From: an uncultured Eubacteriales bacterium
Lineage (GTDB): Bacteria; Bacillota; Clostridia; Christensenellales; UBA1242
Direction of reading: 5' to 3'
Length of the DNA: 16,627 nt
Assembly: GCA_949067325.1 (NCBI GenBank)
Contig: CARTDZ010000014.1
Span: forward strand, 9,151-25,777
Below are positions 1 through 8,140 of the stretch, one piece after another. Both the position numbers and the translations under genes were made by a program. Every line of letters starts with the position of its first letter. Within the stretch, counting starts at the first letter, position 1. The notes below the pieces were generated by a model. The model saw nothing but the letters and a program-made list of their open reading frames with translations, was not told the DNA's origin and searched no databases.

Positions 1-305
1 CTGATTACAAAAAATTTAAATATGCGGACTTTTATTTATTAGACAGTTTTAATATAAGAACAAATCAAGTTGGAGGAACTGGCATTACACATGATTGGAA
101 GGAAGATTTTAAGCTGATCAAAAACCTCAATAAGCCAACTTTTATAGCAGGAGGACTGACTCCATATAATGTTATTCAAGCAATAACTACAGCTCAGCCA
201 GCAGGAGTAGATGTAAATAGTGGATGTAAACTTAATGGAGAAAAAAATGAAAAATTAGTTGAACTTTTTGTAAAAAGAGCAAAATCAATCTCATATTTTC
301 AATAA
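1..305 (+). CDS. trpF: Phosphoribosylanthranilate isomerase (TrpF-like), 3' end only
   Basis: The frame is open from the left edge (complete codons from position 3) to a TAA at 303-305, giving the last 100 residues of a protein whose start lies outside the window. Visible motifs are those of the C-terminal half of the TrpF (beta/alpha)8 barrel: LLDS early on, then GGTGITHDW, then FIAGGLTPYNV and finally GVDVNSG, with GG and SG elements that bind substrate phosphate in this family. TrpF converts N-(5'-phosphoribosyl)anthranilate to the 1-(o-carboxyphenylamino) ribulose phosphate in tryptophan synthesis. The strand is very AT-rich and uses ATA and AGA codons freely. No other trp gene is in view, so whether it closes a trp operon cannot be told. 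A strong terminator follows 16 bases after the stop. Confidence 0.85.
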   Translation, partial: DYKKFKYADFYLLDSFNIRTNQVGGTGITHDWKEDFKLIKNLNKPTFIAGGLTPYNVIQAITTAQPAGVDVNSGCKLNGEKNEKLVELFVKRAKSISYFQ

Positions 306-320
306 AATATAACTTTATAC

Positions 321-356
321 AAAAAAACAGTTAGAGAATTTACTAACTGTTTTTTT
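321..356. terminator. Strong intrinsic terminator after trpF, probably bidirectional
   Basis: A perfect 14-bp inverted repeat has arms at 321-334 and 343-356 (core ACAGTTAG / CTAACTGT) with an 8-base loop. It carries T's on its 3' side and A's on its 5' side, so it gives a U-tract on either strand. It closes the trpF-like gene on plus and can also close the leftward gene ending at 394. Confidence 0.9.
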
Positions 357-374
357 GCTAGTTTAAAAGTTTGC

Positions 375-395
375 AGCCCTTAAGGCGCTTTTTTT
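375..395 (+). terminator. Possible second, weaker terminator
   Basis: A short stem AGC-CC / GG-GCT with one bulged C and a TTAA loop is followed by seven T's (389-395), reading on plus. It would back up the terminator at 321-356 and insulate the convergent gene whose stop codon is at 394-396. The stem is only five pairs, so this is tentative. Confidence 0.35.
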
Positions 396-1962
396 ATTCT
401 AATTCTTCAAGATATTTTTCGATCATTTCAGAAGGAGCCAAAATCTTATTCTTCTTCTCTTCTTCCTTTTTGCGTTGCTCTTCAATTTCTTCAATTGCAC
501 TTACAACAAGCTCACGTCTCTCTTGATTCTTCAAGTTTTTAGCAGCATCTACAAGCCAATCTATTACGTGTGATTTATGCTCTGAATTTTTTACATTCTC
601 AAGGCATTTTTTGAAAATTTCAAAACTTATATCCTCTGTCAGTAGACAATAAGAGTGGTAATCTACACCATTTTCAGCAACAGGCTTTGCAATAAGATCT
701 ATGTATTCCTTGCTTGGTTTGCCAAATTCCAAAAATCTGGAAGCTTCAAAAATAAAACCTTGATCAATCATTCTTTTAATCATAAATAGGAACTCGTCAC
801 CTTCTAGGAATTGTACAACAAATTGGAACTGGTCTCTTGGCGCAACTTCTAAGTATGTGTCAAGGCAAGCCTTTTTATGCTCTGCATTTATCTTTTTTGA
901 AAATATTGTATCTACAAGCTCTTTTTCATAAGCATTTTCACAGATGGCTTTCACAAGTTTATCGATGTTTTCTCCAGTTACTTCATGACGCTTTAAAAGA
1001 GCTGATCTAAGCTCATCTCCGCTTCGTATTTCGCAACACTTGGCTACAAAAGCGTCAACAAACTCTTTTGGTATGGTTACATTTTCCACGATGAATTCAT
1101 ATAAGTCTTTATTTTGCTTGGCTATCACCGCTCTCCAAACAAGGTTTAAAGCCTTCTCATCTTGCAAAACTTTTGTGTCTTGTAAAAGATATTGCAGATT
1201 ATAAGCTATATCTTTAAAATATGTAGACTTAGTATTAATATTTAAATTTTTAACAAAAGTTGTCAAAATCCTGTGAAGGTTTTTCCCTTGAATAAGAGGG
1301 GAGGTCGCAACTGTACTTAAAGTACAAAGATGCTTGTTTGTGTTACAAAAAATATCAACAGCTTTTTCAATGTTCGAAGTAGTTAATTTTTCACTAAACA
1401 TCGCAGCCATCTTGCTGTAGGCATTGTAATCGCAGAATAATTCAAAAATTTTATTATACATTTCATTGTCGCACTGACATTTCTTAGAAATAGAATATAA
1501 TTGATTAGGCTCTTGGTTAACCACATTTGGATTCTCTTTGCAGCTCGTCAAAACCAAGTTGAATATCGATTTAAAAGCTTCCTTCGAGCCTTTTTCTGGA
1601 TAAACATTCAGTATTAAAAGCTTAAAATTTAATGTTGAGTCGGACGCAAGTTCAGCCAAAAACTTATAATTCTTCTCGGTCAATTGTGCATAGTAAAAAA
1701 GCGTTCTTATTTCATCAATGTCTTCTACTAAAACTGCATGGCTAATAACCTCTTTAATATTGCTTTCATCAAGCATATCTATCATAAAACGCGTCAATTT
1801 AAAAAATATGTCAGGTGTTTTTTTAAAAATCTCAAAAAATAAAGCATTCAAAAGCTTTTTATCTTCTTGTGCTATTTTAAGACAAGTTTCAATCTTAAGA
1901 ATATCGCCTTTTGTTTTTTTCAAAATGTTGTTTGCCAGTTCCTTAATTTCTTTATTTTCCAT
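394..1962 (-). CDS. Helix-rich cytoplasmic protein of unknown function (522 aa)
   Basis: I do not recognise this protein. It has no signal peptide or membrane segment and is dominated by Lys, Glu, Leu, Phe and Asn in a pattern typical of stacked helices, such as an alpha-solenoid or HEAT-like fold (inference from composition and spacing only). The last 35 or so residues form a charged helix rich in E and K (EEIEEQRKKEEEKKNK), possibly a coiled coil. Cysteines are scattered, with CQC and CC pairs, but form no clear metal site. The ATG at 1960-1962 is chosen because AAGGAGGA lies about eight bases upstream; an in-frame TTG at 1993-1995 would fall inside the promoter. The gene follows the penicillin-binding protein gene on the same strand but is separated from it by a terminator and has its own promoter with a G9 tract in the spacer. 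Confidence 0.85.
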   Translation of the reverse strand: MENKEIKELANNILKKTKGDILKIETCLKIAQEDKKLLNALFFEIFKKTPDIFFKLTRFMIDMLDESNIKEVISHAVLVEDIDEIRTLFYYAQLTEKNYKFLAELASDSTLNFKLLILNVYPEKGSKEAFKSIFNLVLTSCKENPNVVNQEPNQLYSISKKCQCDNEMYNKIFELFCDYNAYSKMAAMFSEKLTTSNIEKAVDIFCNTNKHLCTLSTVATSPLIQGKNLHRILTTFVKNLNINTKSTYFKDIAYNLQYLLQDTKVLQDEKALNLVWRAVIAKQNKDLYEFIVENVTIPKEFVDAFVAKCCEIRSGDELRSALLKRHEVTGENIDKLVKAICENAYEKELVDTIFSKKINAEHKKACLDTYLEVAPRDQFQFVVQFLEGDEFLFMIKRMIDQGFIFEASRFLEFGKPSKEYIDLIAKPVAENGVDYHSYCLLTEDISFEIFKKCLENVKNSEHKSHVIDWLVDAAKNLKNQERRELVVSAIEEIEEQRKKEEEKKNKILAPSEMIEKYLEELE

Positions 1963-1986
1963 AATTTCCTCCTTAAACCTACTTCT

Positions 1987-2014
1987 ATTATACAACGGGG
2001 GGGGGAATTGTCAA
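1987..2014 (-). promoter_or_regulatory. Sigma-A promoter of the 522-aa gene with a G/C homopolymer spacer
   Basis: On the minus strand there is a perfect -35 TTGACA (plus 2009-2014) and a perfect -10 TATAAT (plus 1987-1992), separated by 16 bases. Nine of those 16 are one homopolymer (G on plus, C on the transcribed-sense strand). The -10 lies 24 bases before the start codon, leaving room for the AAGGAGGA site. One extra base would give the 17-bp optimum for sigma-70-type promoters, so tract length should set promoter strength. Confidence 0.85.
1997..2005. repeat. Homopolymer tract G9 between -35 and -10
   Basis: This is a run of exactly nine G's, very unusual in a window this AT-rich, where long homopolymers are otherwise A or T. 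Such tracts change length by slipped-strand mispairing. It sits wholly inside the promoter spacer and not in a reading frame with a usable start. Confidence 0.9.
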
Positions 2015-2034
2015 TACCAAAATTAAAAAAAGTT

Positions 2035-2068
2035 AAAAAAGTGGCAATTTTTTAAATATACCACTTTT
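2035..2068 (-). terminator. Terminator of the penicillin-binding protein gene, overlapping its stop codon
   Basis: The 8-bp arms AAAAGTGG (2037-2044) and CCACTTTT (2061-2068) flank a 16-base loop. Read on minus, the hairpin ends in a run of U's. The gene's last codons and stop (2052-2054) lie inside the loop and upstream arm, so the terminator is partly coding. It isolates the downstream promoter at 1987-2014 from read-through. Confidence 0.75.
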
Positions 2069-4286
2069 CTTTACTTACTTTTTTGGTCGTTCTGATTACT
2101 TCAAAGTCATAAACATTTTCATCACCAGTACCGCCAGCATATTTTGAAACTATATAAAACTTTTCCTTTTCTTCTGGCAACATCAGGCTCACATTTTGCT
2201 TTCCTTCTTTGCCAGAAATTGAATAAACTTTGTCGCTTTCGTTCAGTCCTCCTTGATATATGTCATAATCAACATAGCTTTTGCAGCTTATCGTCATCAT
2301 TACGCGGCTTCCATCAACTACAGTCTTAAACTCAGGCCTTTCAAGCTTGGTCCACTTGCTGGAAATATCGCTAGGAAGATTGAAAAGCGAAAACATCTCA
2401 TTGCCCTTAAACCTTTCAGGCGTAAAAGTGTTTGCAAGCACAACTCGGTGATTTTCTTCCATTTCAGTCAGGTCAATCTCACGCTCAACAATCGAGTCAG
2501 GCTTATCAAAAAGGGAATTATCGTCAATTGCCCCAAAAAACCTTTTGGCGACTTCAGTCGGTTGATTTCCACCAGCATAACTAATCGGCGTGTTGTCAAG
2601 GTTGCCAAACCAAACACCACAAGTGCAGTCGCGGGTATAGCTTATATTCCACGCGTCAAGATTAAGCTTCGACTGCGGCTTTCCAACTGTGCCAGTCTTG
2701 GCAGCAATCTCCTTTTCAAGCCCAGCCAGCCTCTTGGCAGTGCCAGAAGTCGCACAAGTTTTGAGCATATCGTTTATCATATACGACGCATCTTCTCGCA
2801 AAACATTTTCTTCTTCGGCTTTATGCACATAAACAAGCTTGTTGTCTTTGTCTGTAATAAATGAAACAAACTTGGCCTCTCCAAAAACACCACCATTTGC
2901 AAAAGTGGAATAAGCTCCAGCAAGCGACAAAAGATTTGTTCCATAAGTCATGCCACCAAGTGCCAAAGCGTAAGAGTCATCACTTTCATCAAACTCAATG
3001 CCCATACTCTCGGTATAAGCTTTTGCCTTGTCAATTCCTACATATGAAAGCACTTTGACAGCAGGAATATTTATCGACTTCGACAAAGCTTCTCTCGCAC
3101 TTACATAACCTCTATAAACTTCACCAACATTTTTCGGATTATATCCGTTTATTGTCGTCTTCTCGTCAAGCAGCTGCGTGCCAGGATAAATTATATCTTC
3201 ATTCAAAGCAGGGGCATAAACAAGAATAGGTTTGATCAATGACCCAGGCTGCCTTTTTGCCTCCAAAATCTTGTAAGCACTCTCTCCAACAAAGGCCTCA
3301 ACAGCATGACGCCTATTGTCAAGCACAATGCCCGCACGGTCACAGTCAGAAGCGACGCCATCAAAAGCATTTTCAAGAGCTTCCTGCTTTTGAGAATTTT
3401 GATAGGTATAAATCTTAAACCCTTGCAAAGCAATCTGCCTTGCAGGAATATTTAATATACTCTTAGCCTCGTCAATAGCCGCTTGACTATAAGAATTCAA
3501 TCTGTTCTCCTTCTCACAATTCAAATCAAGCTCAATAGGCTTTGCTTCAGCCGTCAAAAGCTCCTGCGGTGTAATTTTCTCATCTTTCTCCATCTCTTTA
3601 AGCACCAAATTTCGCCTTTTTAAAGCGTTGTCATAATGCGTGATAGGGGAATACTTGCTCGGTGACTTTATAATTCCAGCAAGCAAAGCGCTCTCTTCAA
3701 GCGTAAGGTCGTGAGCAGGCTTTGAAAAATAATAGTTTGCAGCGTTCTCAATTCCATAACAATTATTGCCAAAATAAATAATGTTCAAATACTGTTCCAA
3801 AATTTCATCTTTAGAAAATCTCTTCTCAAGCTTCTTGCTTAGTGCCACTTCCTTTATCTTTCGGTTAAAAGTCTTCTCGCTCGACAATTGAGTGTTTTTC
3901 ACAAGCTGCTGCGTAATGGTAGAAGCGCCTTCCTTCAAACTTCCACTTTTCAAATTCTTAAGCATTGCGCCCACAATTCTTTTGTAATTGACACCATTAT
4001 GCGTATAAAAATTTTTGTCTTCGATTGAAATAAAAGCCTCTTTCGTCGCCTCGGGTATGCTGTCAAACTTGACATATCTGCCGCTGACCATATTGCCTTC
4101 CTTGATCTCTTTGTTCTCACTGTCAAAAATTGCAACTGACAGGCTAGGCGAAGTCAATTTCTCTTCGTCTAAAGGGATTTTTGCGGCGGCCGCATAAGCA
4201 GAAACGATATAAAATCCTAGAGCAAAACAGCCAACCACTAGAACAAGAAAAAAACTTAAAAAAACACCCTTGACAATTTTCTTCAT
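2052..4286 (-). CDS. Class A penicillin-binding protein (bifunctional transglycosylase/transpeptidase)
   Basis: It polymerises lipid II glycan chains and cross-links the stem peptides at the outer face of the membrane. One membrane anchor spans about residues 7-33. The GT51 domain follows with EDKNFYTHNGVN (89-100, catalytic Glu89), GASTITQQLVKN (120-131), RKIKE and EILEQYLN. The transpeptidase domain has PGSLIK with nucleophile Ser349 and Lys352, SIN (404-406) and KTG (530-532). The last 110 or so residues look beta-rich and may be a small Ig-like domain. The length of 744 is normal for the family. The ATG at 4286 gives the canonical MKKIVKG anchor start; a TTG at 4304 would add six residues. 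Neither start has a clear Shine-Dalgarno site. The gene is divergent from miaB, and the exact paralogue (PonA, PbpF or PbpG type) is not assigned. Confidence 0.95.
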   Translation of the reverse strand: MKKIVKGVFLSFFLVLVVGCFALGFYIVSAYAAAAKIPLDEEKLTSPSLSVAIFDSENKEIKEGNMVSGRYVKFDSIPEATKEAFISIEDKNFYTHNGVNYKRIVGAMLKNLKSGSLKEGASTITQQLVKNTQLSSEKTFNRKIKEVALSKKLEKRFSKDEILEQYLNIIYFGNNCYGIENAANYYFSKPAHDLTLEESALLAGIIKSPSKYSPITHYDNALKRRNLVLKEMEKDEKITPQELLTAEAKPIELDLNCEKENRLNSYSQAAIDEAKSILNIPARQIALQGFKIYTYQNSQKQEALENAFDGVASDCDRAGIVLDNRRHAVEAFVGESAYKILEAKRQPGSLIKPILVYAPALNEDIIYPGTQLLDEKTTINGYNPKNVGEVYRGYVSAREALSKSINIPAVKVLSYVGIDKAKAYTESMGIEFDESDDSYALALGGMTYGTNLLSLAGAYSTFANGGVFGEAKFVSFITDKDNKLVYVHKAEEENVLREDASYMINDMLKTCATSGTAKRLAGLEKEIAAKTGTVGKPQSKLNLDAWNISYTRDCTCGVWFGNLDNTPISYAGGNQPTEVAKRFFGAIDDNSLFDKPDSIVEREIDLTEMEENHRVVLANTFTPERFKGNEMFSLFNLPSDISSKWTKLERPEFKTVVDGSRVMMTISCKSYVDYDIYQGGLNESDKVYSISGKEGKQNVSLMLPEEKEKFYIVSKYAGGTGDENVYDFEVIRTTKKVSKEKWYI

Positions 4287-4340
4287 CGGGCTTATTATGG
4301 TCAAAGACCAAGAAATTATTTACGCAATGCATAATTTCAT

Positions 4341-4369
4341 TTGATTTCAAGTGAAAAAAGATGTATAAT
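4341..4369 (+). promoter_or_regulatory. Promoter of the miaB-mutS-mutL-miaA-ynbB operon
   Basis: TTGATT (4341-4346) and a perfect TATAAT (4364-4369) are 17 bases apart. Transcription would begin near 4376, giving a leader of about 37 bases with GAGG at 4403-4406 before the miaB ATG at 4413. It lies in the divergent gap shared with the penicillin-binding protein gene. Confidence 0.75.
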
Positions 4370-4412
4370 TTAGTGTAACGCAATTTCTATAGCGTCTTTA
4401 CAGAGGAAAAGT

Positions 4413-5537
4413 ATGAAATATTATATCGTGACCTACGGCTGCCAAATGAACGTCCATGAGTCAGAAAAAATTGCCACAATTTTAGAGCGAATGGGCTATC
4501 AAAACTGCCAAACAAGAGAAGAAGCTGACATAATCGTCTTCAACACCTGTGCAATAAGAGAGGGTGCAGAAGACCGCGTTTTTGGCAATGTTGGTGCTTT
4601 AAAAAAACTCAAAAAACAAAACAAAAACCTCATAATAGCACTCTGCGGCTGCATGACCCAAAAAGAAAAAACGGCAGATTATATTATGAGAACTTTTCCT
4701 TTCGTCGACATCTGCATCGGCACTTTCAACCTTCCAAAACTTGGTGACTATATAGAAGCGGTAAAAGCAGGCCGCCGTCGCCAAAGCGAGATTTTGCAAG
4801 AAGGCGATATCGATGAGACTATTCCTTATACCAGAACAAGCGGCGACAACGCTTGGGTAAATATCATGCAGGGCTGCAACAACTTCTGCACTTACTGCAT
4901 TGTTCCATACGTAAAGGGCAGAGAAAAAAGCCGCAAAGAAGATGCAATTTTGTCAGAAATCAAGCAAATTATAAATGAAGGCAAATACAAAAAAATAACC
5001 CTTCTCGGCCAAAACGTAAACTCGTATGGCAAAGACCTAAAACCTCAAGTGTCGTTTGCCCAATTACTCAAAGATATCTGCCGCCTTGACGGAGACTTTT
5101 CTCTCAGCTTTATGACCTCACACCCAAAAGACCTGACTGATGAAGTTATTGACACTGTCGCAAATGAAGAAAAGATTGAAAAATATATTCACTTGCCAGC
5201 CCAAAGCGGTGACAATCGCATCTTAAAACTGATGAACAGAAAATATACTCGCGAGGACTATATAAAAATCATCGACAAAATCCACTTAAAAATTCCAAAC
5301 TGCCGCATCACTTCTGACTATATCGTCGGCTTTCCAACTGAAACAGAAGAAGAATTTTCTCGCACCATGTCACTCGTTGAATATTGCCACTATGACAATA
5401 TCTTTGCCTTTATGTATTCGCCACGCGAAGGCACTGTTGCAAGCAAAATGGAAGGGCAGATAGATGAAAAAATAAAACACGACCGCGTAAACAAGCTTCT
5501 CGCTCTCATCAAAAACCAACAAAAGGAGGACAAATGA
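4413..5537 (+). CDS. miaB: tRNA-2-methylthio-N6-dimethylallyladenosine synthase, lacking the TRAM domain
   Basis: MiaB is a radical-SAM methylthiotransferase that adds a methylthio group to N6-prenyladenosine at position 37 of tRNAs, the product of MiaA. The N-terminal MTTase domain holds three cluster cysteines (Cys10 in YGCQMN, Cys46 in NTCAIR, Cys80 in CGCM). The radical-SAM motif CNNFCTYC gives Cys155, Cys159 and Cys162. LGQNVNSYG and HLPAQSGD are typical. The protein stops at 374 residues, just after the barrel (YSPREGT...RVNKLLALI). Family members usually run to 430-510 residues and end in a TRAM domain that contacts tRNA, and that domain is absent here. The mutS ribosome binding site AAGGAGG (5523-5529) lies in the last codons and mutS starts with a 4-base overlap, so there is no room for a lost domain downstream. 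Confidence 0.96.
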   Translation: MKYYIVTYGCQMNVHESEKIATILERMGYQNCQTREEADIIVFNTCAIREGAEDRVFGNVGALKKLKKQNKNLIIALCGCMTQKEKTADYIMRTFPFVDICIGTFNLPKLGDYIEAVKAGRRRQSEILQEGDIDETIPYTRTSGDNAWVNIMQGCNNFCTYCIVPYVKGREKSRKEDAILSEIKQIINEGKYKKITLLGQNVNSYGKDLKPQVSFAQLLKDICRLDGDFSLSFMTSHPKDLTDEVIDTVANEEKIEKYIHLPAQSGDNRILKLMNRKYTREDYIKIIDKIHLKIPNCRITSDYIVGFPTETEEEFSRTMSLVEYCHYDNIFAFMYSPREGTVASKMEGQIDEKIKHDRVNKLLALIKNQQKEDK

Positions 5538-8140
5538 AGAAAAACCCCAACGAAGCATCACCAATGATGACAGAATACCTAAACACCAAACACCAAAACC
5601 CAGATTGCATTCTTTTTTATCGCCTTGGTGACTTTTATGAAATGTTTTATGAAGACGCTGAAATCGTCTCTCACGAACTTGATCTTGTCCTCACCAAAAA
5701 AGCCTGCGGCCTCAAAGAAAAAGCCCCAATGTGCGGCGTGCCACATCACTCAGCAATGCAGTACGCGTCAAGACTTGTCAACCTCGGCTACAAAGTTGCA
5801 ATTTGCGAACAAGTTGCAGCACCAGACGACAAAAACAAACAGTTTAAGCGTGAAATAGTGAGGATTATCACTCCAGGCACGCTCATTGACGAAGAAACCC
5901 TTATCGGCAAAAGCAGCAACTATCTTCTTGCCATCTGCGGAGAAGAAGAAAAGGTGGGCATAAGCTATATCGACATCTCAACAGGTGAGTTTGAAACACT
6001 GGACATCACAGGCGCAACCAAAACAAACCTTGCAAACCATCTTGCCAGAATTTTGCCGGCCGAAATTATCGCAAACATCGACGGTCGCAAAATATATGAA
6101 AGCCTAGACCAATCAATCAAAAATATTATGCCAAAATGTGAGGAGTATTTTGAATGGTCGTTCACGCAATCACGCTCAAGCGACAACCTCAAAAAACAAT
6201 TGGGCATAAACTACTCAAACATCTTTGAACTTCCAGAAGATAGCCTTGCCTCACGTGCCAGTGGTGCAATCTTAGAGTACATAAACGAAACGCAAAAACG
6301 CAATCTCTCAATAATAAACAAAATCAAAGTGGTCAAAGACACACATTATATGACCATCGACTTCAACTCTCGCCGCAACCTAGAACTTATAGAAAACTCT
6401 TCAAGTCGCAACAAACGTGGCTCTCTTTTTGGCGTAGTCGACAAAACAAAAACCAAAATGGGCTCAAGGCGTCTTCGAAAAATGTTTGAGGAACCACTCC
6501 AAGACGCAAAAGAAATCAACGAAAGACTGAATATAATTGAGGAATTTATCAAAAAAATCGTTGCTCGAGACAAACTCCGCGATATCTTCTCAAGGATCAG
6601 CGATATTCAACGCCTCGTCGGTCGCCTCTCTTATGGCAATGTAAAGCCTCGCGACCTTCTAAGACTGCGCGACTCTCTCGTAGGCATTCCTCAAATGAAG
6701 GAAATCTTAAAGGACTTCCAAAGCCCAGAAATTCAAAAACTTTCAGATCAACTTTATGACTTTAGCGCAATTTGCGATCTCATAGATAGGGCGTTTAACG
6801 AAGAACGAATAGAAGAAAAAACAGGCTTCCTCAAAAAAGGCTTTCACGAACAACTTGACAAGTTCAGAAATGCTGAAGAAGAAGCCACTATTTGGCTCGA
6901 AAAACTTCTTCAACGCGAAATTGAAGCTACAGGCATAAAAAACCTCAAAATCGCAAGAAACAGAGTGTTCGGCTATTTCTTTGAAGTCAACAAAAGCCAA
7001 ATCGGCAAAGTGCCACTTCATTTTGAACGCCGCCAAACAATCTCCAACAACGAACGCTTTACCTCTCCAGACCTCAAACAAATAGAAAAAGAGGTGGTTG
7101 CAGCTGAAGAGAATGCTTTAAAACTTGAAGAAATGCTTTATACCTCAATCCTCAATCATCTAAAAGAATTTTTCAACGAATATCAAATGACCTCATATGC
7201 AATCGGCTGCCTTGATGTCTACGTCGGTCTTGCAGAATGTGCAGTGACAAACAACTATACAAAACCAATCATAAACGACAAAATCAAACACATCAAAATA
7301 GTCGACGGCCGTCACCCAGTAGTTGAAACTTTTTCAAAAAATGGCGCTTTCATCGCAAATGACACCTATCTCAACGAAACAACTGATCGCGTGATGATAA
7401 TCACTGGCCCAAATATGGCTGGCAAAAGCACATATATGCGTCAAGTGGCTCTCATAACTTACCTTGCCCATATCGGAAGCTTCGTTCCTGCAAGAATGGC
7501 AGAAATCGCAATCACAGATCGCATTTTCACACGTATCGGCGCAAGCGATGACTTGGCTTCAGGTCAAAGTACCTTCATGGTGGAAATGAGCGAGGTGGCT
7601 CTTATCCTTGCCAACGCAACTGACAAAAGCTTGATTCTCCTCGACGAAGTGGGCAGGGGAACTTCAACCTTCGACGGACTAAGCATAGCTTGGTCGGTGA
7701 TAGAATACATCAGCAAAAACTTTACCTCAAAAACACTTTTCGCAACTCATTATCACGAACTTACTGACCTTGAAGGAGTGCTAGAAGGCATCAAAAATTA
7801 CAAAATCGCAGTCAAAGAAACTGAAGACCAAGTTGTCTTTCTTCGCAAAATTCTTCGTGGCGGAACAAACAAGAGCTTTGGTATCGAGGTTGCAACAATC
7901 GCAGGTGTACCAAAAGAAGTCATTGCAAGGGCAAAACAAATCTGCAAAAGTCTCGAACAACTCAACACAAAATTTGACCTCAACATCTTTGAAGACAAAA
8001 AAGAAACTGCAGCTGACAACTCAAAGCTCGCTCTTTCAATTCTCTCAACTCTAAAAGATGTTGATATGAACAGAATTTCACCAATGACAGCCTTTGATAT
8101 CTTAAACGATGTTGTAAATCGCGCTAAGGAGGAAAAATGA
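5534..8140 (+). CDS. mutS: DNA mismatch repair protein MutS
   Basis: MutS recognises mispaired bases and small loops and, with ATP, recruits MutL. The N-terminal mismatch-binding domain has the Phe-x-Glu motif in GDFYEMF (Phe34, Glu36). Connector, lever and clamp regions follow. The ABC-type ATPase has Walker A GPNMAGKST at 625-633, the ABC signature region STFMVEMSE, Walker B LILLDEVGRG (Asp704, Glu705) and the ATHYHEL switch. The length of 868 is normal. The start is fixed by AAGGAGG five bases upstream and an ATGA overlap with miaB, and the stop overlaps the mutL start in the same way, so miaB, mutS and mutL should be translationally coupled. I see no truncation or missing catalytic residue. 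Confidence 0.98.
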   Translation: MKKNPNEASPMMTEYLNTKHQNPDCILFYRLGDFYEMFYEDAEIVSHELDLVLTKKACGLKEKAPMCGVPHHSAMQYASRLVNLGYKVAICEQVAAPDDKNKQFKREIVRIITPGTLIDEETLIGKSSNYLLAICGEEEKVGISYIDISTGEFETLDITGATKTNLANHLARILPAEIIANIDGRKIYESLDQSIKNIMPKCEEYFEWSFTQSRSSDNLKKQLGINYSNIFELPEDSLASRASGAILEYINETQKRNLSIINKIKVVKDTHYMTIDFNSRRNLELIENSSSRNKRGSLFGVVDKTKTKMGSRRLRKMFEEPLQDAKEINERLNIIEEFIKKIVARDKLRDIFSRISDIQRLVGRLSYGNVKPRDLLRLRDSLVGIPQMKEILKDFQSPEIQKLSDQLYDFSAICDLIDRAFNEERIEEKTGFLKKGFHEQLDKFRNAEEEATIWLEKLLQREIEATGIKNLKIARNRVFGYFFEVNKSQIGKVPLHFERRQTISNNERFTSPDLKQIEKEVVAAEENALKLEEMLYTSILNHLKEFFNEYQMTSYAIGCLDVYVGLAECAVTNNYTKPIINDKIKHIKIVDGRHPVVETFSKNGAFIANDTYLNETTDRVMIITGPNMAGKSTYMRQVALITYLAHIGSFVPARMAEIAITDRIFTRIGASDDLASGQSTFMVEMSEVALILANATDKSLILLDEVGRGTSTFDGLSIAWSVIEYISKNFTSKTLFATHYHELTDLEGVLEGIKNYKIAVKETEDQVVFLRKILRGGTNKSFGIEVATIAGVPKEVIARAKQICKSLEQLNTKFDLNIFEDKKETAADNSKLALSILSTLKDVDMNRISPMTAFDILNDVVNRAKEEK

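Noticed and set aside
1963..1995. TTG start extending the 522-aa protein by 11 residues
   Set aside because: It lies upstream of the ribosome binding site and just beyond the -10 box, so it would not be transcribed from the evident promoter.
4144..4383. 79-codon minus-strand frame covering the divergent promoter region
   Set aside because: It overlaps the penicillin-binding protein's membrane anchor in another frame, is very Cys/Phe-rich and has no ribosome binding site; it is a shadow frame.
5365..5564. Frameshift as the cause of the short MiaB
   Set aside because: The MutS N-terminus is complete, starts with its own strong ribosome binding site and leaves no stretch encoding a TRAM domain in any frame.
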